In this document: positions 1 through 11,039 of the stretch, in pieces
Numbering within the stretch: the stretch's first letter is position 1
Layout of the letters: every line of letters starts with the position of its first letter
Assembly: GCA_003313425.1 (NCBI GenBank)
Contig: NHZP01000008.1
Span: forward strand, 124,001 to 188,000
Direction: 5' to 3'
Length of the DNA stretch: 64,000 bases
Source: Pseudopyrenochaeta lycopersici
Taxonomy: Eukaryota > Ascomycota > Dothideomycetes > Pleosporales > Pseudopyrenochaetaceae
Notes under the pieces: model-generated
Told to the model about the DNA's origin: nothing
Databases searched by the model: none
The model's input: only the letters and a program-made list of their open reading frames with translations
Position numbers and translations under genes: made by a program

Positions 1-262
1 ATATTGCGGCCTTGACAGTCCGTGCACCTAGCGCCTGTTGCTCGATTTTGTGCCTCGATATTGGAACATCAAAACATAAGTGGTATTGTAGAGCAATATT
101 CTACTATGATGTACAATTTGGTCCGTAGAGCGTGACATACCGACCTGGAACGCAGGTCAGGACACAACAGATCCGCGCAGTCGCAGTACAAATATACACC
201 ACTGAAGACAGAACAGAATACACATCAATGTATTGTATTCTTTACAGTGGGTGCGACCTAAA

Positions 263-2070
263 CTACCTTTGTTTTCTTACATGTTTCAATAAATTTCCTT
301 CGTATAATTTGGAAGCATCTTCGATACGTAGCGTAGGATCTTCACTCTGGCTCTCAGTTTCGATTACAGTTCTCGCTTTTTCGCTTCTAAGGGCCACATT
401 GCAGCCGAATTCAACAGGCCCCAGAATGGGAATAGAACCAACTAGCATAGTTAGCTGTAACGCGTCCACCGGTTGCAGTCATATGGGTGGGACCTTACGA
501 GTCTCGTCGCCGGGCAGGGCATTTGAGCCAAGCTCTATGTTGAATGCCCAAAGAATCCGACTTATGGCTATATAAAGACTAGCGTCTGCGATGTGCTTTG
601 CAGGGCATTCTCTTCTACCACTACCAAATGCATAATGCACAGGTGCAAACGCACCATTGGCCATTCGCCTTCTATCAGATTCTGGGAGATATCGTTCAGG
701 GAGAAATTTTTCGTGATGAGGATAATACTGATCGCTGTGGTGGACCGCATAAGTGTTGTAAACCACTGTTGTCCCGGCTGGAATATCGTACCCGCGGTAC
801 GTATCGGGATTACTTGTCGCATGATAGAAGCTCAGAGGTGTTGTAGATCCCCATCGATGAAGCTCCATAATAAGGGCTTTGACGTACGGTAAATTTGGTC
901 TATCTTCCCATCCAGGCAGGCGGTCTGGCCCGACAATCTGGTCTATTTCGGCCTGTGCATGCTTGATGAAGTCAGGATACAATAAAGCAGCCTTGAAAAA
1001 GAATTGAAGAGATGTTGCCGTTGTTTCCGAACCAGCCGCGAGAATCTCCGAGAACAAAACTCGTCTTTCGGATTCTGAGAAGGCATCGATATTGGGACTT
1101 TCAAGAAAGTTCTTCACGAAACAGTCAGGTGCGTCTCCGAGGCCGACCCTCTTAGCCATGGGGTCATAAAACACACCCCAGAACTCAACAATACTCTCAT
1201 AAAGTTTCTGAGCTTTGGCTCTCCATGGTGCTAAGGAGTTGGGTAGATAGTCAAGGAGAGGAACCCAGTCAGCGAGCCATGCTCCAGGACGCATGTCTGA
1301 GAAGTAATATTAGCTAGAGTGTCGACTTTACATAATTTGACGTACTATTAAACATGTTACCCACAGTACGGGCCATCTCCATGGAAATTCGTGAATCGGC
1401 ATGCGCAAGTCGGGCACCAAGTCTAATCCACAATGAGCAATTATACGTTTAAAATGAGTTGAAAATTCTTTACAAGAGACTGAATGTGGCACTGGTTGCG
1501 TAGCGCTGTACCTCCTTGTAGAAACCGCTGGGATTCCCAATTAGAAGCCGTAGAGTTTGCTTGCTCTCGTAATCCTGATACGGCATGACTGATTTCAAAT
1601 TTTGCATACCCAGTAGAGTGTGGGCCACTTTTCGGTGTTTCTGTAATGGAAGTCAATATCGTCCCACCATCTAGTAAAGCCATGTTTGCGGCATAACATA
1701 CTCTGAAGAGATCACCGTACTCCATTTGAACGAGCCTGTCTTGAGCTACGATCTTGGCTTGCGATGAAGAAGAAGGGCGCGAGCTGAAATTTTGTCCCTT
1801 CTTGACAATCAATTCCTCAATAGCGGTCGGGCTGCTCAGAATGATAACCTTTGACCTTCCCATGTTGAAGGAGAAGAAGTCACCATATCTAGGGATGAAT
1901 TGTAGAAGCTGCTTGTGTAGTTCAAGCTTCTTATCTGGTAGAACCCCAACAAAAGGTAGTCCTTTAGGGCCTTCAGGAAGGTTCTGACCCTTGGAATTCT
2001 TCGTCACATAAAGGACGATTGCTACGATAGCAATAGCTAAAAGCCATGGGTTGTTGATGAAGGCAAACAT
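263..2070 (-). CDS. Cytochrome P450 monooxygenase
   Basis: Heme-thiolate monooxygenase, probably ER-anchored, inserting oxygen from O2 with electrons from NADPH-P450 reductase. Rebuilt as five exons: 2070-1702, 1640-1474, 1422-1346, 1296-499 and 441-263, giving 529 aa with every junction in phase. The hydrophobic N-terminal anchor spans about residues 7-23 and a proline-rich hinge (PEGPKGLP) follows. Visible P450 motifs are the I-helix AGSETT, the K-helix ELHR, the PERY motif and the heme loop FGSGRRECPAKH with Cys near residue 435. The glycine usually two residues after the cysteine is alanine here. An apparent TGA at 479-481 lies inside the last intron (442-498: GTAAGG donor, GCTAAC branch site, TAG acceptor), so the gene is intact. 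It is the first gene of the aromatic cluster; the substrate is unknown. Confidence 0.9.
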
Positions 2071-2858
2071 GTGAATATCAAATTGATTTGCAATGACCAG
2101 GAAGAATAAGCAGGAACTGGGACTGAGGATTAACTCGAATGTTACTTAGTGTCTTGAACGATGACCACATATCTAACAAATATATGTATTGGAGTCACGC
2201 AAAACAACTGCAAATGCATGTGCTAAGTCAAGAAAGCGCGGCCTGCAGGTACGGAATAGCCGCCCCTTGGTCGAGCGGAGCACGCACCCCCTTCCTAATT
2301 TGGTGGTTCGCCGCTCCGGACAGTATTTCCCCACGGCCTCCGGCAGTAGGAACACCGGGCCCGCTACCCCGCACTTCAAGTCGCCAATCCTTTCCCCGGT
2401 GTTTTCAGGTCTACCTAGGCATGCTCTGTGCGATCAAATGGGCCAATTCCGTCGAACAAAGTTACGATGACATTCAAGCGCGGTGATCCACAGACGACGA
2501 AAGCGGGAGTGAACCATGTTACAGAAGTTAGACCAGCGACGCGGCTAACAAGACAACCTTGCTCAAAGTATGACTTTTGCTTTGTTGAACTTTAGTGGGG
2601 TCATTTACCTAAATTGAAGCACGTAAAATGGCACGAAATGTCCTTTCACATCAAACTCAATACAAGTTTTGGATACCTAGGTAGTCACCAAGTTTGGGCA
2701 CGTTTGCTTTTGGAGCGTGAAAAATTGATCACTATTCTTCTACCAATTGCTTACAATAGCATTCCGTGGACTCTAAAAGCTGGGTATGATTAACGCAAAA
2801 ATTTCGATAGTCAGGCATACCGGACTCCCTAGAGCCAGTTGATAGGCCCTGGTAGTTA
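2071..2858. other. Intergenic region between P450 and FAH-fold gene
   Basis: It holds the P450 promoter (2071 upward) and the 3' side of the FAH-fold gene. The part from about 2225 to 2480 is clearly more GC-rich than its surroundings and contains open frames on both strands, but none resembles a known protein. No convincing RNA gene or repeat was seen. Confidence 0.5.
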
Positions 2859-3787
2859 CTACTTAAAATGAAAGCTGTTTGCAATATATCCCAAACCTTC
2901 CAAGCCAACCTCAACTACATCTCCATGCTTCAGAAATTTGTTCCTGAAGAAGCCAATCCCCGAAGGAGTCCCTGTCATGATAACGGTCCCTTTCCTTAGC
3001 GTTGTTCCTCTTGACAAGTGTTGCACTATCTGTCGGACAGACCAGATCATGTCGCCCGTGCTAGTCTCTTGTACGACTTCCCCATTGACCTTTGTCTTGT
3101 ATGATAAGGTTTGTGGATCTGCTACTACTCTGGAGGACCAAATAGCTGGCCCCAGTGGAGCAAATGAATCGAACGATTTCGCATAGCAAAATTGTCCACC
3201 AGAGACTTCCGGTATTTGGAAGTTTCGGGCTGATACATCGTTCCCGATACTGTAGCCAAGGACGTAGTTCAAGGCATCTGCTTCGGACACGTCCTTAGCG
3301 TCTTGACCGATGATTACACATAATTCACCCTCGTAGTCCAGCTTTTCCTGGGCGTCCACATGAACCTGAATGCCATCAAAAGGTCCGGCGAGAGCGTCAC
3401 TAGGCTTGGTGAAAATTACTGGGTATTTCGGTACGGTAAGCTATGACACGCCTCAGTAGTAATTCTAATGTGAAAGGTAGTGGACTTTACATTAGCCTCT
3501 GTGGCATGCTTGCGATAGTTTAGGCCGACGCATTGAATGATTGGAGTCGATTCCAACGGGCAAAGTAGCTGGAGACTGATGTTGGACAGACTTCTCATAA
3601 GGGTGGAATGCGCACCTACCTTTTCAACAACGTCTTCCTGGCCAACCCGTCTAAAAGCACCTGCAGGAGTCTTTTCCAGTCGTGCAACCCTGTATTTTCC
3701 AGCGACGCTTTCTACCAAATCTCCATGATAAATCTGGTGACCGTGCTCATAACGAACCAGCTTTTCGAAAGTAGCGGCAATTTCCAT
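2859..3787 (-). CDS. Fumarylacetoacetate hydrolase-fold protein (fumarylpyruvate/acylpyruvate hydrolase-like)
   Basis: Two exons (3787-3491 and 3440-2859; 50-bp intron with GTAAAG donor and TAG acceptor) encode 292 aa, the usual size of the short FAH-fold hydrolases. The family cleaves C-C bonds in acylpyruvates or decarboxylates ring-cleavage products with a divalent metal. Seen are CVGLNYRKHA at the domain start, PVIFTKPSDALAGPFD, the acidic metal site DYEGEL with its downstream Asp in GYSIGNDVSARNFQ, and the closing MTGTPSGIGF loop. It is transcribed the same way as the P450 and the FAD hydroxylase. Together with the ring-cleavage dioxygenase in the cluster, it is a good candidate for the hydrolytic step after ring opening. 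The exact substrate cannot be told from sequence. Confidence 0.88.
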
Positions 3788-4199
3788 GTCGAAATCTAAT
3801 GGACGGGCAACATATCAGATACTAAGGACTATAAAGGATGAATTTTCGGGCAATTCGAACCTATGTATTTTTCAAATCGAGCAACCATAAGTAGCTACGG
3901 CTAGCAAGCTCGCACACTTCTCCACTCCCTGCACTTCCGGCTTCCGGCGGACTTCGAACTATGACCGGCTTTGTCCGCTCTCCGTCAACTAACTTCCGTC
4001 GTCCGATTTTTTTATGCTCTGCACGGCATGTTTTCACGCTCGTTTACGCTAGTCACAAGAGTCTTCCCAGTAGAGTATAGGCATTGTTTGAGTTAGGAGC
4101 GGGCTAGTGGAGAAATTGGGTTGATTTCTTGGGGACTCTACTCTGTTCAAATGGTACTATACTCAGACCGAAAATTTACATGTATGCTAGATGTTTATG
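3788..4199. other. Intergenic region, promoter of FAH-fold gene
   Basis: It holds the upstream region of the FAH-fold gene and the 3' flank of the FAD hydroxylase. The stretch around 3930-4000 has several CGG/CCG triplets, including CGG-N6-CCG at about 3965-3976 and TAACTTCCG at about 3990-3998, typical half-sites for Zn2Cys6 factors. No gene was seen. Confidence 0.4.
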
Positions 4200-6278
4200 C
4201 TATTTCTGAAATACGGCCAGGCCATCAACATTGTTTTGATCCACGTTGCCTATAGTACCCGTGAAGCTTCTGTCCGACACACGAGTTGAAGAACCAGCCA
4301 AAACTGAATTATTCACCTTCTGCGCCTTTTTCCTTCCTAAGACGACCCTCAGGATATGATCTGCATCAATAACTTTAGGTTCGAGTGATGCTCTCCATCC
4401 AACATGGTCATCGGGTCTGACCAAAACTGCGTCTCTTTCCCAAACCCTGTGTACATGCTCCTCATTGGGGAGGTGCACGATTCTCAAAGGAACTTCTAAA
4501 GTCTTCGCGACGGACTGAAACTGGCAAATGTACAGCCCATCAGTAGTAAAGTCAACCAATGTATACTCCTGTCCAGCTCCGAATAGGTCATAGATGCTGG
4601 TTTTGCCGTCCGAAAGGTATAAATGTGGTGCCCGAGCCCCTGGTACCGTGTCTGGGACATACACGGTATTCCTTTTCAGACTCTCGATGACGTCTGGGTC
4701 AGAAAGAATTATTGAGGAATTATGATAGCGGTATCCCATCTCAATGCCGTGATCTGTATTTTCTTCATCATGCGCCAGGACGTAATCGGCTATCTTTTGT
4801 TTAAGTTGTTTTGCAGAATCCGTATTTTGGTACACAAGTTGGGGGTCCTCAGCGCACCACTGCAGGTATGTAGCATGTATCATCCAGTGCCTGCCGGACC
4901 GTTCGATGTTCTTTATGGCCACTGGCCTTCGTTCAGCCTCGTATGACTCTAGCAAGTAAGGACCGCCATGGCCTGCCAGAACAGCGGCTAGCTTCCATCC
5001 AATGTCAAAACTGTCGCCGACTGCTGTGTTCATACCGTAACCACCTGTTGGAATATTCTGGTGCGCCGAATCGCCTGAAAGAAAGACGCGGCCTTTTTTT
5101 GATATGTATCGATCTGCAATGCATATGTTCGGTCTCCAACCACTTGTCACAAGGATCTCGTCTATCTCAATATGGTACGGCTGGTCCTGCGTTCCAAGGC
5201 CTTTATGAATGGCTGCTATAGGATCGATCGAAGAAATATCAGTTCCAATTGGTCGTGGTATGTGTATGGTCCAAGTGTCCTTTTCATCTTGTGCGATAAT
5301 GCAAGCTCCATGTGTGAAAAAGATATGCCAGAATTGGCCTTGCTTGTGAAGGCGAGTGAGATCGCGGGACTTGAAATGAATAAGGTGCATCATGCTAGGA
5401 CTAAACAAGAGAACTTATCAGTCCAGCCCTAAGAGCTCTAGGAATGGTTATAGTTTCGCTTACACTGGGCCACCATTTAGGTCGATACCTATGCTTTTAC
5501 GAACTCTGCTCCCTGCACCATCGCATGCAATAACATACTGCGAAGTCACGGTATGCATTTCGCCTGTGTTCGTGATAAATCTCGATATAACTTTCTCTTC
5601 CGTTTCTACCAGGCTCTCGAACTTCATGCCAAAGTGAGTAGTGATGAGTGGGTGAGCCATAATGTGTGGCTTTAACCAAGCTTCAAAAATAGCCTGCGAG
5701 CATCGCTGGTATGGTTCGCGGGGCATTGACCCGTCATTATTCTGCCGAATACGCTCTCGCCATTCGTTAGGAGAAGCCAGTTGCTAGCGTTAAGTCAGCG
5801 ATACAAAGCCCGCACAGCCTTCACCAGTTTTGCATGTATTCACCCAAGTTGCGAGTTTCTCTCCGCCATCTGAGAGGCCTGAGCTAAAGAGAACATCAAA
5901 AGAGTAATGTCCAGGCACCCCTAGAAATTGTCAATTTTCTATTCAGCTTCGCATCCTCCAATAGCTCATACTGATGCTGCAGGGCAAAATAGAGGTCATT
6001 CAAACTTACCAACTTGTCGAATACCCTGGTCGATGCCCAGTCTCTTCAAAATCTCCATGCTTCGACAATTTGTAATATCCATTTTTGGCCATTGCGTGGT
6101 GTCAAGGTTGCGTTCAATCAGCATGCACCTTGTGCCATTGATCGCGAGTTGCTGCGCCGCTATCAAGCCGGCTGGCCCTCCTCCTACGACAAGTACAGGG
6201 GTTTCGTGCTCGATTGCCTAGTGAGTAGTTATTACAGTAAATTCTTCGCTTATTGTCTTGCACAACAGGCCTTACCAT
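4200..6278 (-). CDS. FAD-dependent aromatic hydroxylase (phenol hydroxylase/MhpA-like)
   Basis: Group A flavoprotein monooxygenase that would hydroxylate a phenolic ring using NAD(P)H and O2. Six segments: an ATG-only first exon 6278-6276, then 6217-6010, 5920-5844, 5783-5464 and 5400-4200, giving 602 aa. The tiny first exon rests on a good GTAAGG donor and TAG acceptor but is the least certain point. FAD-binding GGGPAG lies at residues 13-18, the DG motif (ACDGAGSR) near 184 and the GD motif (FLSGDSAHQNIPTGG) near 313, followed by a thioredoxin-like C-terminal part as in phenol hydroxylases. It sits between the two FAH-fold genes. It would provide the diol that an extradiol dioxygenase needs. 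Confidence 0.88.
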
Positions 6279-7121
6279 GACTGTTGACGACCTCGGGAGT
6301 TTCACGTCTTTCGAATTAACGTACGGATTGAAGTTAGCACACAGTAGATTATACACGACACCAGTGAAGTGATTAATACCTAGGTTTTGTTGCATACCAT
6401 TGGGATGCAATTAGGTTGACACGCAGGGACCGCCACGGACTACCGGAAACACCGGCCAAAAGCCGATCCTAGGACCAAGACTCCGCGGCATTCAGCTGCA
6501 TTTGACGATTATTAGCACACTAAGCTCATTGCGCGACTTAATAACGTAGAACTACAAATTTAGTTTTGAAAACGCCTGTAATAATTAATACTCTAGGTTT
6601 TTGGTGTTGAAATCTCAAAATATACTAAATATGTAAAGATACTGATCACATTGATTCTAAATTGCTGAAGGTTTTTGTATGTAAAAAGTTATTAGTTTTT
6701 TCCGATAATTTTATTTGATAGAATTTTCTTTGGTAAACTAAATCACTATCAGACGCCATTTTCATTGAATATAATTATTAAGGTAGTTTAATCGTCCAAT
6801 CGAGCGCAAAATTCGCTATTCTAAACAAGTAAACGTTGCGAACATATGATAGTAAAACAAACATGGCAGGGGCGTAGATACATAGTTATACCCTCAGACG
6901 AATTTAGAAAAGCTTTGAATAGTATAGATCACAGACTAAACTTAAGCATAGGTACATGTAGCAGCTACAGGAAAAACCCAGTTGTGCGACGCTATCTCTA
7001 TGGCGTGTGTTTCTTATGTTTTGGCGATATTTGGACACTTTCTGCACACCGTATCGTGCGTTGTTATAACTTCAGTATTGTTTTAACGGAGTAAATATGG
7101 AGTGATGTACTTTACTGTGTC
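6279..7121. other. Intergenic region with AT-rich block
   Basis: The promoter of the FAD hydroxylase lies at its left end. A CG-rich 6420-6480 segment carries CGG-N7-CCG (6453-6465). The part from about 6490 to 6840 is strikingly AT-rich and has no gene-like frame. The frame at 6846-7094 has no recognisable similarity and is not called. Confidence 0.5.
6453..6465. promoter_or_regulatory. Possible Zn2Cys6 site CGG-N7-CCG upstream of FAD hydroxylase
   Basis: CGGCCAAAAGCCG is an inverted CGG pair with a 7-nt spacer, about 175 bp upstream of the hydroxylase start. The same spacing occurs at 12488-12500 in the dioxygenase/BVMO promoter. The motif is short enough to occur by chance. Confidence 0.3.
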
Positions 7122-8657
7122 TTACCACTCAGATGGGAGCACCTTTCCTCTGCACTCACCAAAACCTAAGACTATCTCTCCATTCTTATCCATGCACCAA
7201 CCTTCCAGAACAATTTCATCTTCATCTTCGAGATATTTCATTTTCGTTCCATCTTCTAAATACACCCACTGGTTTCCTCCTTGAGTTGCTTCATAGAGAC
7301 AACCGAGCTCAGTCTTATTGCCTTGGCTGTCAATAGCCTGTCGTTGTAAGATCAGATTTGTCCAAGATTCGGTATGGGACTAGTACTACTCACGGCCCCA
7401 GATATGGTACCCGTTCCAAGCAGATCGCCAGTTTCCATTCCACACATGGCTGAGGCGTGATGTGTTAGCTGCTGGAATGGGGTCCAGTAGAGGTATCTCA
7501 AGTTGCTTGCTCCTAGAGTAAAAGTTTTATCCCCTCCTTCGTCATAGCGTAAGTAATACTTCAAGCTTTGATGCCTCATAGGGTCCGCTAACTTACTTAT
7601 CAGAGTTGCTTGCAAGACTATGTCTATCGTACCATCATCTGTTCCATTCCATCTTAAGTGTTCAAACGGAGCAGGGTCCTGTATGGTCTTTGGAGAGCAG
7701 CGAAATGGCATCAAAGCATCCATCGTGACAACCCATGTAGAGATAGACGTTCCAAACCCTTGAATTTGGATCAGCGAGTCAAATTCCCGGCTCAGAGGTG
7801 CAAAATTCTACCTTTCCCATGAAACGGGCCTAGAGGTTTCATCTCAAACATCTGAAGATCTCGGGCGGACCAGTCATTCAGAAGCACGAACCCGAATACA
7901 TGTTCTGGCGCCTTTTCGATACTGAGCTCGCTTCCGAAGGGTATGGGTCGGGAAACAAAAAAACCCATCTCTAATTCGTAGTCCAGCTGTTGTGATAGAC
8001 CATATGTCGGGGCGCCGTCGTCCTTGAGATAGATGCCCCGTGGGCGACGGATTGGCTGTGGCGACGGGACTACACTTGATACACGCGAGTTGTATACTGA
8101 TGGAGCATAGAACCAATTCTTTGGTATCTGCGTCCCGGCAGACATATAGGAAGTGCTCTGGTGAATGTAAATATCTTGTTGGTGAAATGGAAAGCGGTGC
8201 TGAACTCACATTTTGGCAATGTTCCAACGAGCAATAAAAGTCGGAAAATCCCCCAATTTGCATTGGCAGATGCATCTTTACCTTATCAAGCGGAACTAGA
8301 CAGTCATGATCGATATTGAGGTTGTTGATGTCATCAATAATCTTCCGGCGCACATGCTGCCGGACAGTATGGGGCAACGCAGCGAATGCATTTAACGTTG
8401 ACTATTTCGTCGAGGTAAGAAATAGAAGAACTTTCGCCCGAAGCAAGGCTTACCTGATTGAACACCTCCTGAAATGAGGTACCTCGATCAACTTTCCCTA
8501 AATGCCCTTTCGTACTGTATACGACAAGATCTATTGCCTGGTCACCAATTGCAATAGCACATCGGGGTGATGGTCGTTCTTCAGTCGATATCACTCCAAA
8601 TGGTATATTCTGGATCGTGAATGGAGAACCCGATGGAATATTGATGCGTACTCCCAT
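7122..8657 (-). CDS. Fumarylacetoacetase-like hydrolase
   Basis: Hydrolyses fumarylacetoacetate or a related beta-diketo acid to fumarate plus acetoacetate in the family. Five exons (8657-8454, 8401-8210, 8157-7812, 7758-7394, 7337-7122) encode 440 aa, close to the usual length of about 420-430. Diagnostic elements are the N-terminal SH3-like domain (GVRINIPSGSPFTIQNIPFGV), FSDFYCSLEH with the catalytic His, the metal-binding DYELEMGFF, LLNDWSARD, GPFHGKGFGTS and WVVTMDALMPF, and the C-terminal GTGTISGA. All match true fumarylacetoacetase rather than the short FAH-fold enzymes. No homogentisate dioxygenase or maleylacetoacetate isomerase gene lies nearby, so this is probably a pathway-specific paralogue and not the tyrosine-pathway enzyme. 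That is inference. Confidence 0.9.
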
Positions 8658-9553
8658 GGTGATTAGTTGCTCTTACTGTCTGCCAAGGCTGAGAACACAA
8701 CTATATAATAAAAATAGCATAGAATTGAGAATCTCACCTGCATGCCAGTTGGTAGAATTCACTGAGATAAGCTGATATATGCGCCAACAAACTGGAAAGC
8801 AAGTGGGAGTTCGAACCAGCGTTCCAAGTGTCGTTTGGCGTGGATGCCCTACCTAGGCATTTTGAAGGCCGATGCATCTAAACAAAGGCTAGGGAATTGC
8901 AAATCCCTGTACAGGAACCATGGTCGATGTCGTTGCGACGATCAAACGGTCTTTCAGCCCCAATTGCGAATACGAATACCATTTCAGTTCTCTAGTCGCG
9001 TTGATGGCAACATCCATACTTTTCACGCGCGTGCCCACTATGCAGACCACTTCAATAGGATATTCTTCGTAATTAGAATTATAAGAAAGCTGAGGAGAGG
9101 CATAACAGTATCCTGCTCGATAGGATTATCTGGTTACTACCACCATAGGTACTGTGGTAGTGGAGACGGTAAAAAATGGTGAAGAACTAAAACCTCTTCG
9201 GATTGTGTGGGACGAGTTATCACTAGCGTGGAACAAGCTCCGGGTGAAAAGCGCGTGTACATTAAACTGAACATCGATTCTGGTTGAATTCTAGATGGCC
9301 TGTCTTGGTCATTGCCGGCGTTAGCTTTAGGTAGTGGGCGGAATCCGGTGCACGGACGCCGTGTTTACTCGAAAGCCGCGGAGCGACCACGTCGATCAGG
9401 GCAGTCGCTAATCTCATGCCTTAATGTATGATCGCATGGAGTCTAGGTACTTGCATCCTTTCAAGAGTTTCTTATGGTTCTACAACCGACTGGTCTATTG
9501 TTTAATCCTCACGATCGTCTTGCCCTTCTTCAGAGGTATCCCCACGCTAAAAC
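8658..9553. other. Divergent intergenic region between fumarylacetoacetase-like and MDR genes
   Basis: It holds the divergent promoters of the fumarylacetoacetase-like gene (left) and the MDR gene (right). The frame at 8835-9182 has no similarity I recognise. CGG/CCG triplets cluster around 9335-9395. The GTTCGAACC near 8810 resembles a tRNA B box, but no tRNA fold could be formed around it. Confidence 0.45.
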
Positions 9554-10684
9554 ATGTTGGAAGCAATCGTACAGACTTCTTTGGAAGTCGAAATAGTTCA
9601 GTCGTCAGTGCCTGCGCCCGGAAAAGGGCAGGTCTTGATCAAGGTGGTCTGCTCAGGCTGCAATCCCAAGGACTGGAAGGCTGTGGTCTATGAGAACAAT
9701 CCAATCAACTCCGGTGACGATATAGCAGGCATTGTGGAAAGCGTAGGCCCAGATGTCAGTGAATTCAAAAGTGGTGATCGAGTGGCGGCATTTCACCGAA
9801 TGAGCACAAGCGGGGGGAGTTTCGCGGAGTTCGCAATCGCACCTGCTGCAACCACTTTTCATTTACCTCCAAATATTTCCTTCGAAGAGGTACGTAATGC
9901 TTTGAAGATTCGGAAGACCAGATCCGAAGTTCTACTTATGACACTATCTTTGTAGGGATCCACAGTACCTTTGGCAGCCCTCACGGCGGCTGTTGCACTC
10001 TACCATTCTTTAGGACTAAGTGCGCCTTGGATGCCTGCAATTGCGGCGACTCCGATACTCATATATGGCGCTTCTACTGCTGTAGGAGCGTATGCTATAA
10101 AGCTCGCCTGTCGTTCAAACTTGCATCCGATCATTGCGATAGCAGGGAAAGGGCGGAGCATGGTCGAAAAACTCATTGACACATCGAAAGGGGATGTAAT
10201 TGTCGACTATCGTGAAGGGAAAGACTTGATGGTACAGAAAATTCGGCAAGCCTTGGATAGCCAGGGGCAATTGTCAATCGCCCATGCTCTTGACTGCGTC
10301 GCGGAGTCAAGTACCTTGGAGCTTTTGACAGAAGTTATTAAGCCAAAGGGACATGCGACATTTGTACTGCACGAGAGAGATTACAGTGTACCGGCAAGGA
10401 CTCTGCGTACTTCAATAACATACGTGGGTTATGTTCATACGGGTCCTTTCCAGCCGGAACCAGAGCAAGGCATTAACTACAATCCTTATGGTCGAGGCGA
10501 AGATTTTGGTTTCGTCTTCTCTAGGCTCCTTTCCAAAGGCTTACAAGAAGGATGGCTTACACCACACCCACACGAAGTGATTCCAAATGGATTGAAGGGG
10601 TTATCGGGGGCATTGAAGGATCTGAGAGACGGAAAAGTTAGCGCTATGAAGTATGCAGTAAGAATAGGTGATACAAAATCATAG
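9554..10684 (+). CDS. Zinc-free MDR oxidoreductase (ToxD/enoyl-reductase-like)
   Basis: Medium-chain dehydrogenase/reductase using NADPH to reduce activated double bonds or quinones. Two exons (9554-9889, 9956-10684; intron GTACGT...TGTAG) encode 354 aa, normal for the family. The GroES-like N-terminal half has SGCNPKDWK, GDDIAGIVESVG and FKSGDRVAAF. The Rossmann half has YGASTAVGAYAIKLA, with the GxxxxG-type nucleotide motif of quinone-oxidoreductase-like MDRs. The Cys/His/Glu ligands of zinc alcohol dehydrogenases are absent, as in ToxD and the trans-acting enoyl reductases. Such proteins often accompany polyketide synthases, but none is present here, so a role in reducing a catabolic intermediate is more likely. 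Confidence 0.87.
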
Positions 10685-11039
10685 AATGGTATGGGTCGGG
10701 TACGTTGTTTACATCCGAGTAAACGATATATTACTTTATAAAGCAAATAAGAGCTGGAATGTAATTGTCTTGAGAAAAGTTTGTGCGATCTATGCATGAT
10801 GGAAACATAACTTCCAGACCCGCAAAATGCATTGAATTGGACTGTGTTAATACTTCCCCAGGGTTTATTTAGTCCTACGTGCTGCGTAGTTCATTTTTTT
10901 ATATCGACTTCGTTTTGCTTGAAGAATGTGCACAGGTTCGAAGGCTTAGTTTGAGTAAATTCTTCAATTAATACAGCAGATGTATACAAAGGCACAATGG
11001 GACGATTAACCATTCTCATCCTTGAGGACACACGAGCGA
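10685..11039. other. Convergent 3' flanks of MDR and dioxygenase genes
   Basis: Short convergent intergenic segment. Nothing gene-like or repetitive was seen. Confidence 0.5.

Noticed and set aside
479..481. Premature TGA in the P450 gene, possibly a pseudogene or stop readthrough (TGA CTG context)
   Set aside because: The TGA lies inside a good 57-bp intron (442-498) with donor, branch site and acceptor; splicing restores the normal P450 end in frame.
8800..8830. tRNA B-box-like GTTCGAACC
   Set aside because: The T-stem does not pair and no acceptor stem could be formed.
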